This document shows, piece after piece, positions 22,729-33,546 of a stretch of DNA of 64,000 nt. A program made the position numbers and the translations under genes. The notes beneath the pieces are model-generated. The model was given only the letters and a program-made list of their open reading frames with translations, was not told the DNA's origin and searched no databases. This DNA is from Aricia agestis (Eukaryota; Arthropoda; Insecta; Lepidoptera; Lycaenidae). Each line of letters begins with the position of its first letter. The stretch's first letter is position 1. The stretch lies in the NCBI RefSeq assembly GCF_905147365.1, contig NC_056417.1:12112501-12176500 (forward strand), written 5' to 3'.

Positions 22729-23208
22729 TTATAATTATGTCAGTGGGCGTCAAGGGAATTTTTGATTCCATCGAATACCATTTGTGGGTTGCACCAGAGG
22801 CGTGGTTAAAGTTAAAGTTATGGTTATAGCTAAGGCTAATTTAACTTTAACCTTAACTTTCACTACAGAATTTGACAGAAGACGTTGCTGGTCCGATAAG
22901 GCTTTGAATGAACGTGGGCGGGGGCGCTGCTGGTAAAGGAGAACTGTCAAAAATTGCGTTTTTGTATGATGACAGCATTACTTCCTTTTTTCGCCACGTG
23001 CATTTAAATCCTTGTCGAGCTCTATGGTTATGGTTAAATATGGCGTCCGTTTTTTACTTTAACCAAAAATTTGAAATTTTGCATTGTAGTTATAGTTAAA
23101 ATTATAGTTAAACTTACAATTATAGTTAAAGTAAGTTGGTGCAACCCACTCTTATATTATGTCAGTGGGCTTGAAGGGAATTTATGATTCCATCGAATAC
23201 CATTTTTA
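22729..23208. repeat. MITE bracketed by ~55-bp direct repeats
   Basis: MITE 22784-23149 has ends GTGGGTTGCACCA and TGGTGCAACCCAC and subterminal TTAAAGTTAAAGTTATGG / TATAGTTAAAGT repeats. The direct repeats are 22729-22783 and 23153-23208 (GGGAATTTNTGATTCCATCG and beyond), far longer than any transposon target duplication. Confidence 0.78.
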
Positions 23209-25021
23209 GAATACTCCAAAAATGTTTGTGTCTGGAAAATACCTGTTTGAGTGCCTAGTAATGAGTCAAAAAAATTATAGCCCAGATCACGGACGTAAAA
23301 AATTTACGTCCGTGGCCCAGATATGCCCAGATTCTGAAAGCATTTTAAAAACGGAAAAAAAAAAATTAAAATCAGGATGCACGCGAAAGAAGTTATTCAA
23401 ACGAATTAATTACTTATATAAATGTTTATTTAACTAAATATTAACTCTTTTTTACAATATTAGATTACTGTTAAATGTCGCACAGAGTTACAGTGAGCGG
23501 GCAAGAGGTGGCTGTCAACTAACTGGTGTGGGCCTAACTATTGCTTATAAGCTATGGGTGTCATATTACTCTGTTCCCAGGAACAGCGGACGTCTAATGG
23601 TTTCGGCGATAATTAAGCCACGATGTGATATTTCGGAATAAGATGTTTATAGGTGGTGTTGGGTTCATTCTATGAAGAGAGCTATGTGCCTCTTTGTTAC
23701 GGTAACATAACTCGCGCCACATAGATTTTTTCAGTCAGAAAAAACATTCATACAAGAAAAATTACGCCATCTAGCTGATTTTCAAATTTTCAAATCTTTA
23801 AAATATTTTAATCTTAAAAATAATGAATATTATAATGAATTAAAATAGAATAAAACTTAAAAATGGCTTCACTACCCCAAAATAGTTTGATCAAGCATTT
23901 TATACCGACCTGCTATGTATCCATACCCAAATTAATTTTACATCAGTATTGTACACTTTTCATTAGTATAATTTATAGTATTTAATTACACAGCCTGTTA
24001 ACAGATAAGCCGTATCACGCCGTCGGGTACACCCATAGACTTAGAGAATAGACCGATCAATTCCAGCTTAAAATTGACCACTTGCTAGAAATAGAGAAAG
24101 CGATACATACATCTGTTTATTAGGTCAGTGAAACGTGGACCAATTAGAATCCTGTACAAAGACAACAATTGGCAGCATGCAATGTATAAATTTAAAAAGT
24201 GGATATAAACCTATTCTCAGGCCTAACGAATGTATAAGTATGTACTTATACAAAATTTCATCAAAATCGGTTAAGTAGTTTTGGAGGAGTTCGCGCACAA
24301 ATAGTGACTCGAGAATTTTTATATATTAGATATTCCAATTAACATGAACAATTTACGTTGAGTACCTACGTAAGTAGCTACTTGTTTGTTTCAGATCTTC
24401 TATTGCAAAATTTACTTTTGACTAAATCGCATGAAGATATTGCATACTATATCTTTATGCGATTGCGATCGATACAACATGGCATACTACGTTGAAATGA
24501 TCATCACAATAGTAATAAACACGATAATGGAGATACATTATCCCTTTTCGTCATCTTACACCATGGTTCTCGTATTGGAAAGTAACTGAGATGATGTTGT
24601 TAGTAGTGTAAAACACGTTGTAAATGTACATGCGTTGACCATACAAAAATTTTCAAAAACTAGCGGTACTACGGAACCCGACACGCACTTGGCCGGATTT
24701 TTTATTTTTATTTTGCTTTGCTGTCCTATAATTTACCTAACAATTGAATACTATCGAATGTTGAGTCGAACGCTCTGTCCATTTCTCTAGGTCTATGGAG
24801 TTACACTACACCCCGAGTTCCAATAACATTGAACCTTTATATCTCGCCATTTATTATTGTAACTTTTCTACTGTTCCGCTAAACTTTCCCTTCGGTTATG
24901 GTAATCCTTGTTTATTGGCATTCGTTAACTTTGATTTAGGTTTACAAACTAATCGTTAACTTTTAAAGCTGTAACTATTTTTCCCTATTGTATGCCGAGC
25001 ATTTTGTTAGTTTTAAATCTT
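23209..25021. other. No gene; minor repeat debris
   Basis: 24640-24705 is a fragment of the CTTGGCCG dispersed repeat. A small inverted pair AATCGCATGAAGATAT / ATATCTTTATGCGATT sits near 24425-24465. ORFs are short and featureless. Confidence 0.45.
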
Positions 25022-25352
25022 GAGTTTTTTTTTAATGAAGTAAGGGGGCAAACGAGCAAACGGGTCACCTGATGGAAAGCAACTTCCGTCGCCCATGGAC
25101 ATTCGCAGCATCAGAAGAGCTGCAGGTGCGTTGCCGACCTTTTAAGAGGGAATAGGATAATAGGGTAGGGAAGGAAAGGAAATAGGGAAGGGTAGGGAAG
25201 GGAATAGGGTAGGGGATTGGGCTTCTGGTAAACTCACTCACTCTGCGAAACACAGCGCAAGCTCCGCCGGTTTCACGCCGGTTTTCTGTGAGAACGTGGT
25301 ATTTCTCCGGTCGAGCCGGCCCATTCGTGCCGAAGCATGGCTCTCCCACATT
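25022..25352 (-). mobile_element. GTGGGAGAGCC retroposon copy
   Basis: Left poly(T), then CACCTGATGGAAAGCAACTT, right end GGCTCTCCCAC. The 107-codon reverse ORF comes from the repeat and is not a gene. Confidence 0.8.
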
Positions 25353-25667
25353 TATTGTGTATGTATCAGGATCAAGCGGTACAAGCATTTTTATGATATA
25401 AAAAATCGGTCAAGTGCGAGTCGGACTCGCGCACGAAGGGTTCCGTACCGGTTTTGAGCGAAAGTAGCCAAAAAATTGTGTTTCTTGTATGTATCCCTTA
25501 AATATTCACCTAATTAAAATTTTATTATTAATTATTGAAGTACAAATATAATTTAGGATTTTGTGAAAATGTCAAGTACCTAGCTGATACCATTATTGAT
25601 CACGAGCGAAAGAACCTAAAAAAATCACGTTTGTTGTATGGGAGCCCTCCTTAAATATTATAGATTA

Positions 25668-27298
25668 GGAGGTAACGACATTTTTGGTAACGATATCGAA
25701 AATGGCTTATTTTAGATTGAGAAGATAAAGAGCAACTCTCTGATGCCAAATATGTTGGTCTGCCTGCGTAAAGTAGTTGCGTTCTCTGTATAGGGCGCCT
25801 GAAAACCCAGTTATCATGACTAAAAAAAAATGATAAGGTAAATGGCTGAGTAAGTTATGTTAGGTAAGTACTAGTTGTTCTCATATCAGTAGCGTAAAAA
25901 CTGACCAAATATTCGGTTGCGTTATGAAGCAACGAGCGTTCAAAGGACGTAACTTATCGTGACCAAAAAAAAAGATCAGGCTGAAAATTACAAATGGTAA
26001 ACTGTCAGTACGTACTAGCTTATTGGCACCAAATCTGACCAAATATTCGGTTGCGTTATGAAGCAACGAGCATTCAAACGTGACTTATTGTGACCAAAAA
26101 AAACGATCAGTTAAATGGCTGAAAACAACATAGTGTAAAGTATCAGTATGTGCTAGCTTAGTGACACCAAAACTGACCAAATATTTTGTTGCAATTCACG
26201 GGTATAAGGTTGTTTAGGTTTCAGTTTTTTTTATCACTATCACTGCATAGTATGCAGTGCATACCTACCTAATTTGAAATTGTCTAATGTGTCTAATATA
26301 TGGAGTAATGCCTGCAAAGAAACGCCCACTAGTTTGTCGCCAGTTGATCACGGCTGGAAGGAAGACTGTGAGAAGTACATTCCTGTTTGGTACACAGGTA
26401 ATCAGCTGCCAATCAGTGTGGCTGATGTAACAATAAACGATGAAAACAAACAAAATGATAATAATGAAAACGAAGATATACTGGTAAGTCACAAACTTAG
26501 AATGCATTCACGTTTAACCAGCTTTCGGCAAGCATAGCCAGCTACGGGGTCAAACACATAAGTTTAACCAGTGGTGGTGGCAACGCAGCGGTACATGAAT
26601 GCAGCGCACTATACGAGACCTAAACTCCTATTCGTTTTTTCTAATAGTTTCACATTATATATTTCCTATAATATTTGTAGTAGGTAATCAAGAAATTCTA
26701 AATAATTGATAAATGATGCGTAGTTTAACGAATCAATGTCACTCTGCTGGTGCTCGCCAAGCGCTGGTTTTGTAAATAAAACGTTACAAGTTATTCATGT
26801 AGTGTGCTGTGTGTCATATTTAAATTTATTTACATTTTTTTTCTTTTATAGATTCCGACGCAGAATATACGTTCAGACATAGGTCGCCGCTAACTATGAA
26901 TTGCAACCAAATATTTGGTCAGTTTTGGTGCCAATAAGCTAGTACGTACTGACAGTTTACGATTTGTAATTTTCAGCCATTTACCTGATAATTTTTTTTT
27001 TGGCCACGATAAGTCACGTACTTTGAACGCTCGTTGCTTCATAACGCAACCGAATATTTCGTCAGTTTTTACGCTACTGATATGAGAACAACTAGTACTT
27101 ACCTAATATAACTTACTCAGCCATTTACCTTATCATTTTTTTTTGGTCATGATAACTGGGTCTTCAGGCGCCCTATACAGAGAACGCAACTACTTTACGC
27201 AGGCAGACCGACATATTTGGCATCAGAGAGTTGCTCTTTATCTTGTCAATGCAATGTAAGTCATTTTGGATATCGTTACAAAAAATGTCGTGACCTCC
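25668..27298. mobile_element. Large foldback element with ~330-bp inverted arms
   Basis: The left arm begins GGAGGTAACGACATTTTT and the right arm ends as its near complement. Both carry AACTCTCTGATGCCAAATAT, GCGTAAAGTAGTTGCGTTCT and AACTAGTACTTACCTAA-type blocks. The left arm also has about three tandem units of about 131 bp around ATATTCGGTTGCGTTATGAA (near 25906, 26037 and 26176). Between the arms lies a coding-like, apparently spliced segment (26251-26893). No transposase. Confidence 0.8.
26251..26893 (+). pseudogene. Captured two-exon coding fragment (unknown protein)
   Basis: An open frame runs from a possible 3' splice site (CACTGCATAG, 26250) to CTG at about 26485. It includes DHGWKEDCEKYIPVWYTGN and an Asn/Asp-rich tail. 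The next bases, GTAAGT, are a perfect donor. About 360 bases later TTTTTCTTTTATAG provides an acceptor (about 26850). In the same phase the following exon reads IPTQNIRSDIGRR and stops. I do not recognise the family. The HGW...Y.PVW pattern vaguely recalls C-termini of arthropod transposon-associated proteins. It may be the tail of a captured host or transposon gene. Confidence 0.45.
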
Positions 27299-27711
27299 CG
27301 TAATATTAATTTTATTGTTATAGCGTAGGTATTTATTTGTTGTTATAGCGGCGACAGATATACACAATCTGTGAAAATTTCAGAAGTCCAGCTATAGCGG
27401 TTCTTGAGTTACAGTATGGAGACGGACAGACTCAAGTCTCAGTAATAGGGTCCCGTATTTTGCCCTTTGGGTACGGAACCCTAAAATTGTTTATGAGATT
27501 TTTTTATTTTCTTACAAGCTACTAGCACGTAGAGTAAATACTCCACATACTCCGACTATAATCCGACATGTTACACACGTCATATCAAAATATTGACAGA
27601 GACGTTGTCAAACATCGAACATAACTTTTTGTTTACTGTCTATGCTAGTGCCGCCTCTATAGTGAGAACATCGCAGTAATATATCCTATAATTGGCGGTT
27701 TTGACAATATC

Positions 27712-28730
27712 TCAACCATAAAGTTAATATACCTAGCGGAATAGAGCAACAATCTCGCGCTGTCAAACGAAACCGAAATTGGTTTCATCTGTGTGTAAAA
27801 ATATGTGTACGTATACACTTACACAAGCATGATTGAATATGGTTTCTATTAGATTAAATTGTCAACGTGCGGCACGTGCCGACTGGACGTCAAAAAAAGA
27901 GTGCTGCTGTCATGTATCACACGTCTCTTTTTACCCCGGAGTTTTACTGATAGTCATAGCTGGGCATTAACTCGTTAATCCGGTAATCGTTAATTAACGA
28001 AGTTAGCATTTTGATTAACGGATTAACTTTTAAGTTAACTTTTAAAAATATTAACGGATTCGTTAACTTCCGTTAATATGCAGAAGTCCGTTAATCGTTA
28101 ATCCAATGCCTACTATTTACCGTACCGCGGCGCGGCGTGAAAACAGGTTCAGGCAGTTAGTATGAAACGACAAGTACCGGGCGGGCGGGCAGCGCGGCGC
28201 CGCGGCACGGCAGCAGCAAAACAAAAACAATACTAGATACATTTTCAAGCGCATGCGAGTGAGAAGAGATTTGTTTCGTTTTATCATTTTATTACTCAGC
28301 GCCGGTGCTTATAGAGAGAGTGATTTGTTTATTGTTATTATAAATCATTTGCATGTTGATAAAGAAGAGTGCTGTATAATTTAGTTAGGTAGAATACAAT
28401 AATTATAGAAGTATTTTGTTTTGTCCCTAACATGTTAACTTCCAAAACCTTAAACCAACAGGTTTTGTATGTACACTAACGCAACGATATAAGTTACAAC
28501 AAGGCCATATAACACAATATATAAACGGATTAACGATTAACGTTAACTTGCGTTAATTCATCCGAAATGTAACGCTTTAACGTTTAACGAAGCTAACATT
28601 TTTTTTTAACGGATTAACGATTAACGAAGTTAACTATTTGATTAACGGTGCCCAGCTATGCTGATAGTGACATCTCTCTTGCTCAGGCCTTTGTTTCTCT
28701 ATTCCGCTAGGTGAACTTTATGATCTCAAC
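27712..28730. repeat. Older inverted-repeat element split by a hAT-like insertion
   Basis: CTCAACCATAAAGTTAATAT at 27712 pairs with the complement near 28700-28730 (CTATTCCGCTAGGTGAACTT). 27775-27954 is homologous to 3465-3640 inside the 2972-3743 MITE. The sequence continues at 28661 after the insertion. Confidence 0.65.
27955..28660. mobile_element. hAT-like element rich in GTTAA motifs (TSD CTGATAGT)
   Basis: 706 bp with ends CATAGCTGGGCA and GTGCCCAGCTATG and perfect 8-bp duplications CTGATAGT at 27947-27954 and 28661-28668. Both subterminal regions consist of dense GTTAA/TTAAC iterations (GATTAACG, GTTAATCC). The centre is GC-rich (GGGCGGGCGGGCAGCGCGGC). No transposase frame. Confidence 0.9.
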
Positions 28731-28735
28731 CAGGC

Positions 28736-29128
28736 TTAGTTAGGCAATTATTCGGATACCTATTTCTAAGTGTCTAGTCTATAAGGTAACCCAATATCAA
28801 ATTCTGACTATAAAATGCAAGCGACAACAGCGTCATGTCTATGCGTTTACGAATTTTAGAACAATAAGCGGCAATATCAATGCCCATTTGTGCCCATTTC
28901 AAAGGGAACTAGTGTGTGCAATTACGATACAAACAAAGACATATAACTCCCCAAAGATCCTTAAGCCGCTGAATGGAGATTCAGTGGCAGCAATATGGCA
29001 ACCCAGGCCGTAATTGCCAGGCCATTGTGCCAATACTCTCCTCAATAGAATACTGGATCATATTGATTGAGTGGTGATGTGTACATTCTGGGATGCCGAG
29101 TGCCAGCTTCGATTCGGATTTTTAGAGT
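28736..29128. other. No recognisable feature
   Basis: No ORF, repeat or structure supported. Confidence 0.4.
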
Positions 29129-29163
29129 GACTGTCATTACTCATTATAGATTGTAAACCTTTA

Positions 29164-29281
29164 GGGCCTGTTTCACCACTTCCTGATAAGGTGCCGGATA
29201 GGCTTATTTGACAGATTCTCCATACTCTATCTGTCAAGTTAAGTGGTGGATAGCCTTATCAGGAAGTGGTGAAACAGGCCC
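29164..29281. mobile_element. GGGCCTGTTTCACC palindromic MITE (reference copy)
   Basis: 118 bp. Arms GGGCCTGTTTCACCACTTCC and complement, with inner TGACAGATTCTCCATA / TATCTGTCAAGTTAAGTGGT. TTA lies on both sides (29161-29163, 29282-29284). TIR start and duplication fit PIF/Harbinger. The flanks themselves are inverted: TCATTATAGATTGTAA before and its complement after, so it sits in the loop of an older palindrome (about 29129-29310). Confidence 0.88.
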
Positions 29282-29369
29282 TTACAATCTATAATGAGTT
29301 GACAGTCAGTGTGAGAATCTGTTACACATACAGTGTTATCTGTTACACAATCAGTTATACATACTCAAA

Positions 29370-29664
29370 ACCAGCATGCTTATTAGCATGCTCAAACAAG
29401 CATGATGATCGAACTCGATACATTTGCTTAGCATGCTTAATTTAAGGGAAAAACTGACCGATACTACCACAAACCTGTCAACACGTACTTAAACCACGCC
29501 ACCCGCCAACCGCGCCGCAGGTAGCATGCTCGAAAATCGCAAGCTTGTCGATTTTGAGCATGCTCGAAAAAAGCATGCTTATTTTGATCAATCCATGGAC
29601 ACACATGCTCGTAATCAGCATTTACTCGGTTTAAGCATTCTGCGTGCTTGAAATAAGCATATTG
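29370..29664. repeat. GCATGC-rich palindromic cluster
   Basis: Six GCATGC hexamers (29374, 29386, 29431, 29524, 29558, 29573) within about 200 bp plus several one-off variants. 29523-29564 is a near-perfect 42-bp palindrome centred on AAGCTT. No ORF. Confidence 0.75.
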
Positions 29665-29694
29665 TGTAATTGTAGCTTTAGTTTATCATCTTAA

Positions 29695-29832
29695 GGGCCT
29701 GTTTCACCACTTTCTGATAAAGTGCCGAATAGGCTATTCACAACTTTTTTGACAGATTCTCCATACTTCATCTGTCAAGTTAAGTGGTGGATAGCCTATT
29801 CGGCACTTATCAGGAAGTGGTGAAACAGGCCC
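29695..29832. mobile_element. GGGCCTG MITE copy 2
   Basis: TAA duplications at 29692-29694 and 29833-29835. It carries ACAACTTTTTTGACAG, absent from copy 1, so there are at least two subfamilies. Confidence 0.87.
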
Positions 29833-30093
29833 TAAATATTGTAGTTATTAAAATTGGCTAATGTCTTTAAGCTTTTATCGCGGGCCTTGAGCGCGTCGAC
29901 CGAATCAAGAAATTCCGTAACGAAAAAAAAATCTAACAACCCCCACTCCGACCGACTTGCCAGCAAGGCGTTTTTGTGCGTGGGACTAGACTAGATAAAA
30001 ATGCTATGCAATAGCTTTATCGCGGCAGTCCCCGAGTGCCACGCGTATTTTTTTTGGGTCGGGACTTGGTTCTTCCACTTAAGACGAGCCTTA
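29833..30093. repeat. Piece of the CAGTCCCCGAGTGCCAC dispersed repeat
   Basis: TTTATCGCGGCAGTCCCCGA and GTGCCACGCGTATT near 30015-30050 recur at 63075-63110 and, inverted, at 38870-38910. Class unknown. Confidence 0.5.
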
Positions 30094-30242
30094 GGGTCAA
30101 TTCAGACCGCAACGTGACGCGACGCGACCTAAATTTGTATGGATTTGACAGATATCGTCAGCGTGAGACGTCTTGCGAAACTGTCAAATCCATACTAATT
30201 TAGAAATGCATCTACGCGTCGCGTTGCGGTCTGAATTGACCC
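30094..30242. mobile_element. GGGTCAATTCAGACC MITE (TTA TSD)
   Basis: 149 bp with arms GGGTCAATTCAGACCGCAAC and complement and TTA at 30091-30093 and 30243-30245. A diverged copy is at 50134-50286. Confidence 0.88.
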
Positions 30243-30248
30243 TTAGAG

Positions 30249-30505
30249 TTAATTTATACTAGCGCAGAGTCGAAGCGAAGCGAGTTCCCAAAAACTGAAC
30301 ACAGAAAATTCAACCTTAACAGAGCGTAACGCATACATTACTTCTGCGAGGCAAATCGGCGTTGGTCGGGCGCATTCACGCGAATTCGCGCGCCTTTGTA
30401 AATTCTCAGAAGTAATAAAGTGCGTTAACGCTTTGGAATCAAGGTTTAATTTGTAACGTTCAGTTTTAATAATTCACTTCGATGCGCTTCGACTCTGCAC
30501 TAGTA
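30249..30505. mobile_element. MITE with CGCAGAGTCGAAGCG ends
   Basis: Inverted ends ACTAGCGCAGAGTCGAAGCG and CGCTTCGACTCTGCACTAGT. Internal AACGTTACGC-like inverted motifs. It abuts the 3' tail of the LINE to its right. Confidence 0.65.
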
Positions 30506-31690
30506 TACAATACAATACAATACAATAACACTTTATTGCACACCAAAAAAAATACAAAATAAAATAATTTTACATATGACAGCATATACTGATGATGCAC
30601 AAAAGGCGAACTTATTGCTAACAAGCAATCTCTTCCAGTCAACCTTTTGTTTATCGGATTGTCTAAAAGAGATTGCAAACATCGTGTAGGTGTACAAAAC
30701 TAATAAACAGAGAAAAGTTTACTTAATTAACAATTAACTTGAAAAACAATAATAATAATAAAAGTAGCAACAAATTTATGACTTATTTAAGAAATGGTGT
30801 CTTAACTTATTTTTAAAAATATTAATCGTATCAGCGCGACGAATTTCCAGTGGCAGTGAGTTCCAAAGTACTGCAGCACGAACAGTAAAGGATTTGGAAA
30901 ATAGGGAAGAGCAATGGAAGGGGATTTCAAGGGTCAGATTGTTAGAAGAGCGTAACGATAGTTGGTGGGTGTCACGTAGGAAATTAAAGCGTTTTTTTAA
31001 GTATAAAGGTGTGGAAGGGTCAAACAGGATATTATAAAGGAGTGAAAGAGTGTGAGTGTCACGTCGGGATCGAATAGGAAGCCAGCAAAGCTTTCTGCGG
31101 AATTCCGAAACATGGTCATATTTCCGTAATCCAAAAATAAATCTAATGCAAACGTTTTGAAGTCTTTCCAGTTTATCTAGTAGCTCTTCTGTTAAATCGA
31201 TAAAACAAACATCAGCATAGTCCAATATAGGTAACAGTATTGTGTGCGCCAGAGCAATCTTCGTAGAGATTGGCAGAAAGTTACCAAGTATACGGAGAGA
31301 TGCATTAGCCCGAAAAACTTTACAGCTAAGAGCATCAATGTGAGGTATGGGAAGTTCCTGCCAAATTATTCGGGAGCGAAGCTTTGGACTGCCAATAATA
31401 ATAGCTTGGCTCTTGCTGGGGTTAACACTTATACCAAACGATTTGCACCAGCTGGCTAAGTAGAGGAGGTCTTTATTGACGCGATCAACAGCCTCCTTCA
31501 GATCCTCGATGAGAGAGTGCGTGTATACCTGGAGGTCGTCAGCATAAAGATGATAGGATGATGTTAAGCGGCAAGTATAAATTGACCCTTTGTCTCTGCT
31601 CTTAAATTTTCTAACGAAATTGAATATCGAATCAATCCCAGCCGATATCTTGCTAAATAACACAGGTTCAGTCTGCAGGTATGTAATTAT
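30506..31690 (-). mobile_element. 5'-truncated LINE with (TTGTA)n tail
   Basis: Reverse strand: RT remnant 31663-30776, then a roughly 230-bp 3' UTR ending GTGCAATAAAGTGTTATTG and a TTGTA repeat tail at 30508-30530. Upstream domains are absent. Confidence 0.82.
30776..31663 (-). pseudogene. Reverse transcriptase C-terminal half (LINE remnant)
   Basis: A 295-codon open frame. Motif C is YADDLQVY, followed by the SWCKSFGISVNPSKSQ region and a thumb segment LPILDYADVC. The tail ELLDKLERLQNVCIRFIFG and AAVLWNSLPLEIR is typical of Jockey/CR1-group elements. The stretch expected to carry LGxxxDxxLxWxxH appears deleted around IDALSCKVFRANASLR. Catalytic motif A is missing by truncation. Still open, but not functional. 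Confidence 0.85.
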
Positions 31691-33540
31691 CCGACTGGAA
31701 TTCCAGTCTAATTACCTGTAAACGACGATAATGCGTGTATTTTTAAATCTATAGTAAATTAAACCGTTTAACAAAATAGCTAGAGAAAATGCGGCCAGCG
31801 CTGTCATGGACATTGAAGTTCCATTTAACCCAACAATCCCCAAGCGGCAGCCGGCTGCCGCATAACAATTGAAAATCTATTGTGTCTGCGATACGCACAA
31901 CTGCTACCTTACAACTTTAACTGCCACACTCAGAGACGAACATTAATTACACTGTAATTAAATTACGAAATGGACACAAGCCCCATACATTATCAGCTAT
32001 CAAAATATTTATTAAATTGAAGTTAAATCATCATTAAATGTATCTGAGTGCAGCCGTAATAGTCTAGGTACTCTAGTACACTTTTTTTATTTGATTACTA
32101 TCAAGCTAATTTTTATGAGTAGCTTCATTTTGACAAGACGAACAACAATTTCCTTTGCGAAAATTCTCGAAAGTGGTAGCTCTAACAGAAATAGAAAGGA
32201 TTAAATATTTCGATTTGATGATCCTTTAATATGGATTGTTCTATTTGTAAGCAGTTCCGTAAATAGGGCGGTTCCACCGGTGCCCAGGCACAGGGCGTAG
32301 ACTCTGGGGGGCGCAAGAATAGCCAGACCGGACAGATCCTTATTTTTCGAATTGCTCCCGATAAGTTTCCGCTGCGCCCCAGAGATGTTTCCACATGTAG
32401 TAAAAAAATATCCACAGCCGAACATATAACCTCCTCCTTTTTGGAAGTCGGTTAAAAAACAAAGGTGCAGTTATATAGAGGCTCGCACAGGGCGCAAAAA
32501 AGGATTTTTACGGCACTGTTTGTAGGACAATGTTACTGTTAAATTGTTTAAATATAAACCTAAAACCTATGATTAACATACAAAAAATCTGCTGTTAGCG
32601 TTCCGTTTTAGGATTCGGTAGACAACAAGTCTTTGTTATTTCGCACACTTGGACACTATAAAATTACTCCTGCAAAGCTAGCCTGAAAACCGACCGCAAC
32701 CGAAACCAGTGTGGGATCAATTTTACAGAACACTCGAATAATAAGTATATTTCATGAAGAAAACTCAGCAATAAATCTATCCCGATACAAGTTTTCTTGG
32801 ATTGAAAAAAAAACGCCATTACTCGAAGTGTACTCGGTACAAACTCGATCGATGTTCAAACTTTTAACGATAAACAAGTTTGAACCGAAAGTCATTAAGT
32901 GTTGCGGTGTGCCAAATGAATCGAACGAAACCTCGGGACTTCAGTAATGGTTTTATTATTAATTTAAGTACATGGTTTTATAATTCTTAACAATTGGAAA
33001 CCTCCATTATTTGCTCCATAAAAATTCACATTTACAGTTTACATCTAAGTGATCTAACTCTAGGCTTGTCGTTATCAAAACTAAGTTGGTATGAAATTGT
33101 TTCTATCCCTTTTAGTAATAACTAGGTATGAGTGGATTTCCCAAATCGAAGTTTTAGGCGGCATGGCTGAAAACCATCCTTAATTTTTTTATGCGACAGC
33201 CGGGAGCCGCTTGGGGATTGATGGGTTAAAGCATAAATCAATTGGCGTGATAGTTATTTCGTAAAGTAAAGCACAAAATGTACAGGTTGTGGCCTGCGGG
33301 TTATATCAGGGGGAACGAAGCGAGCCCCAGTATAATATAGCGTTTATAATATGAAGATATATTATGTAATATAATGTTATGTATTTGTGTAATTATCTTT
33401 ATAATAATATTGTGTGTATAGAAATGCCGTTAATCTTAGCTGACTGGCACCTGATAACTTGATAATAATAATCAACATTTGAAGTACAAGAGACAAGTAC
33501 TATAGTCTATACTGTACTCGGCGAAACATGGCGGTAGCGG
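31691..33540. other. No gene; SINE fragment at 32636-32716
   Basis: 32636-32716 (GCACACTTGGACACTATAAA ... AACCAGTGTGGG) matches part of the SINE seen at 4676-5049. 31920-31965 (ACTCAGAGACGAACATTAAT) is repeated diverged near 40050-40680. The rest is empty. Confidence 0.5.
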
Positions 33541-33546
33541 TCGTGT

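Larger units (their letters stand above)
25403..27485 (-). repeat. CTTGGCCG dispersed repeat split by a foldback element
   Basis: 25403-25667 carries the GTGCGAGTCGGACTCGCGC end. 27304-27485 carries the rest, to CCCTTTGGGTACGGAACC. Together they make one copy interrupted by the 1.6-kb foldback. Confidence 0.7.

Noticed and set aside
25760..26215. CRISPR array
   Set aside because: Repeats are about 131 bp with no short unique spacers, in a eukaryotic transposon arm. There are no cas genes.
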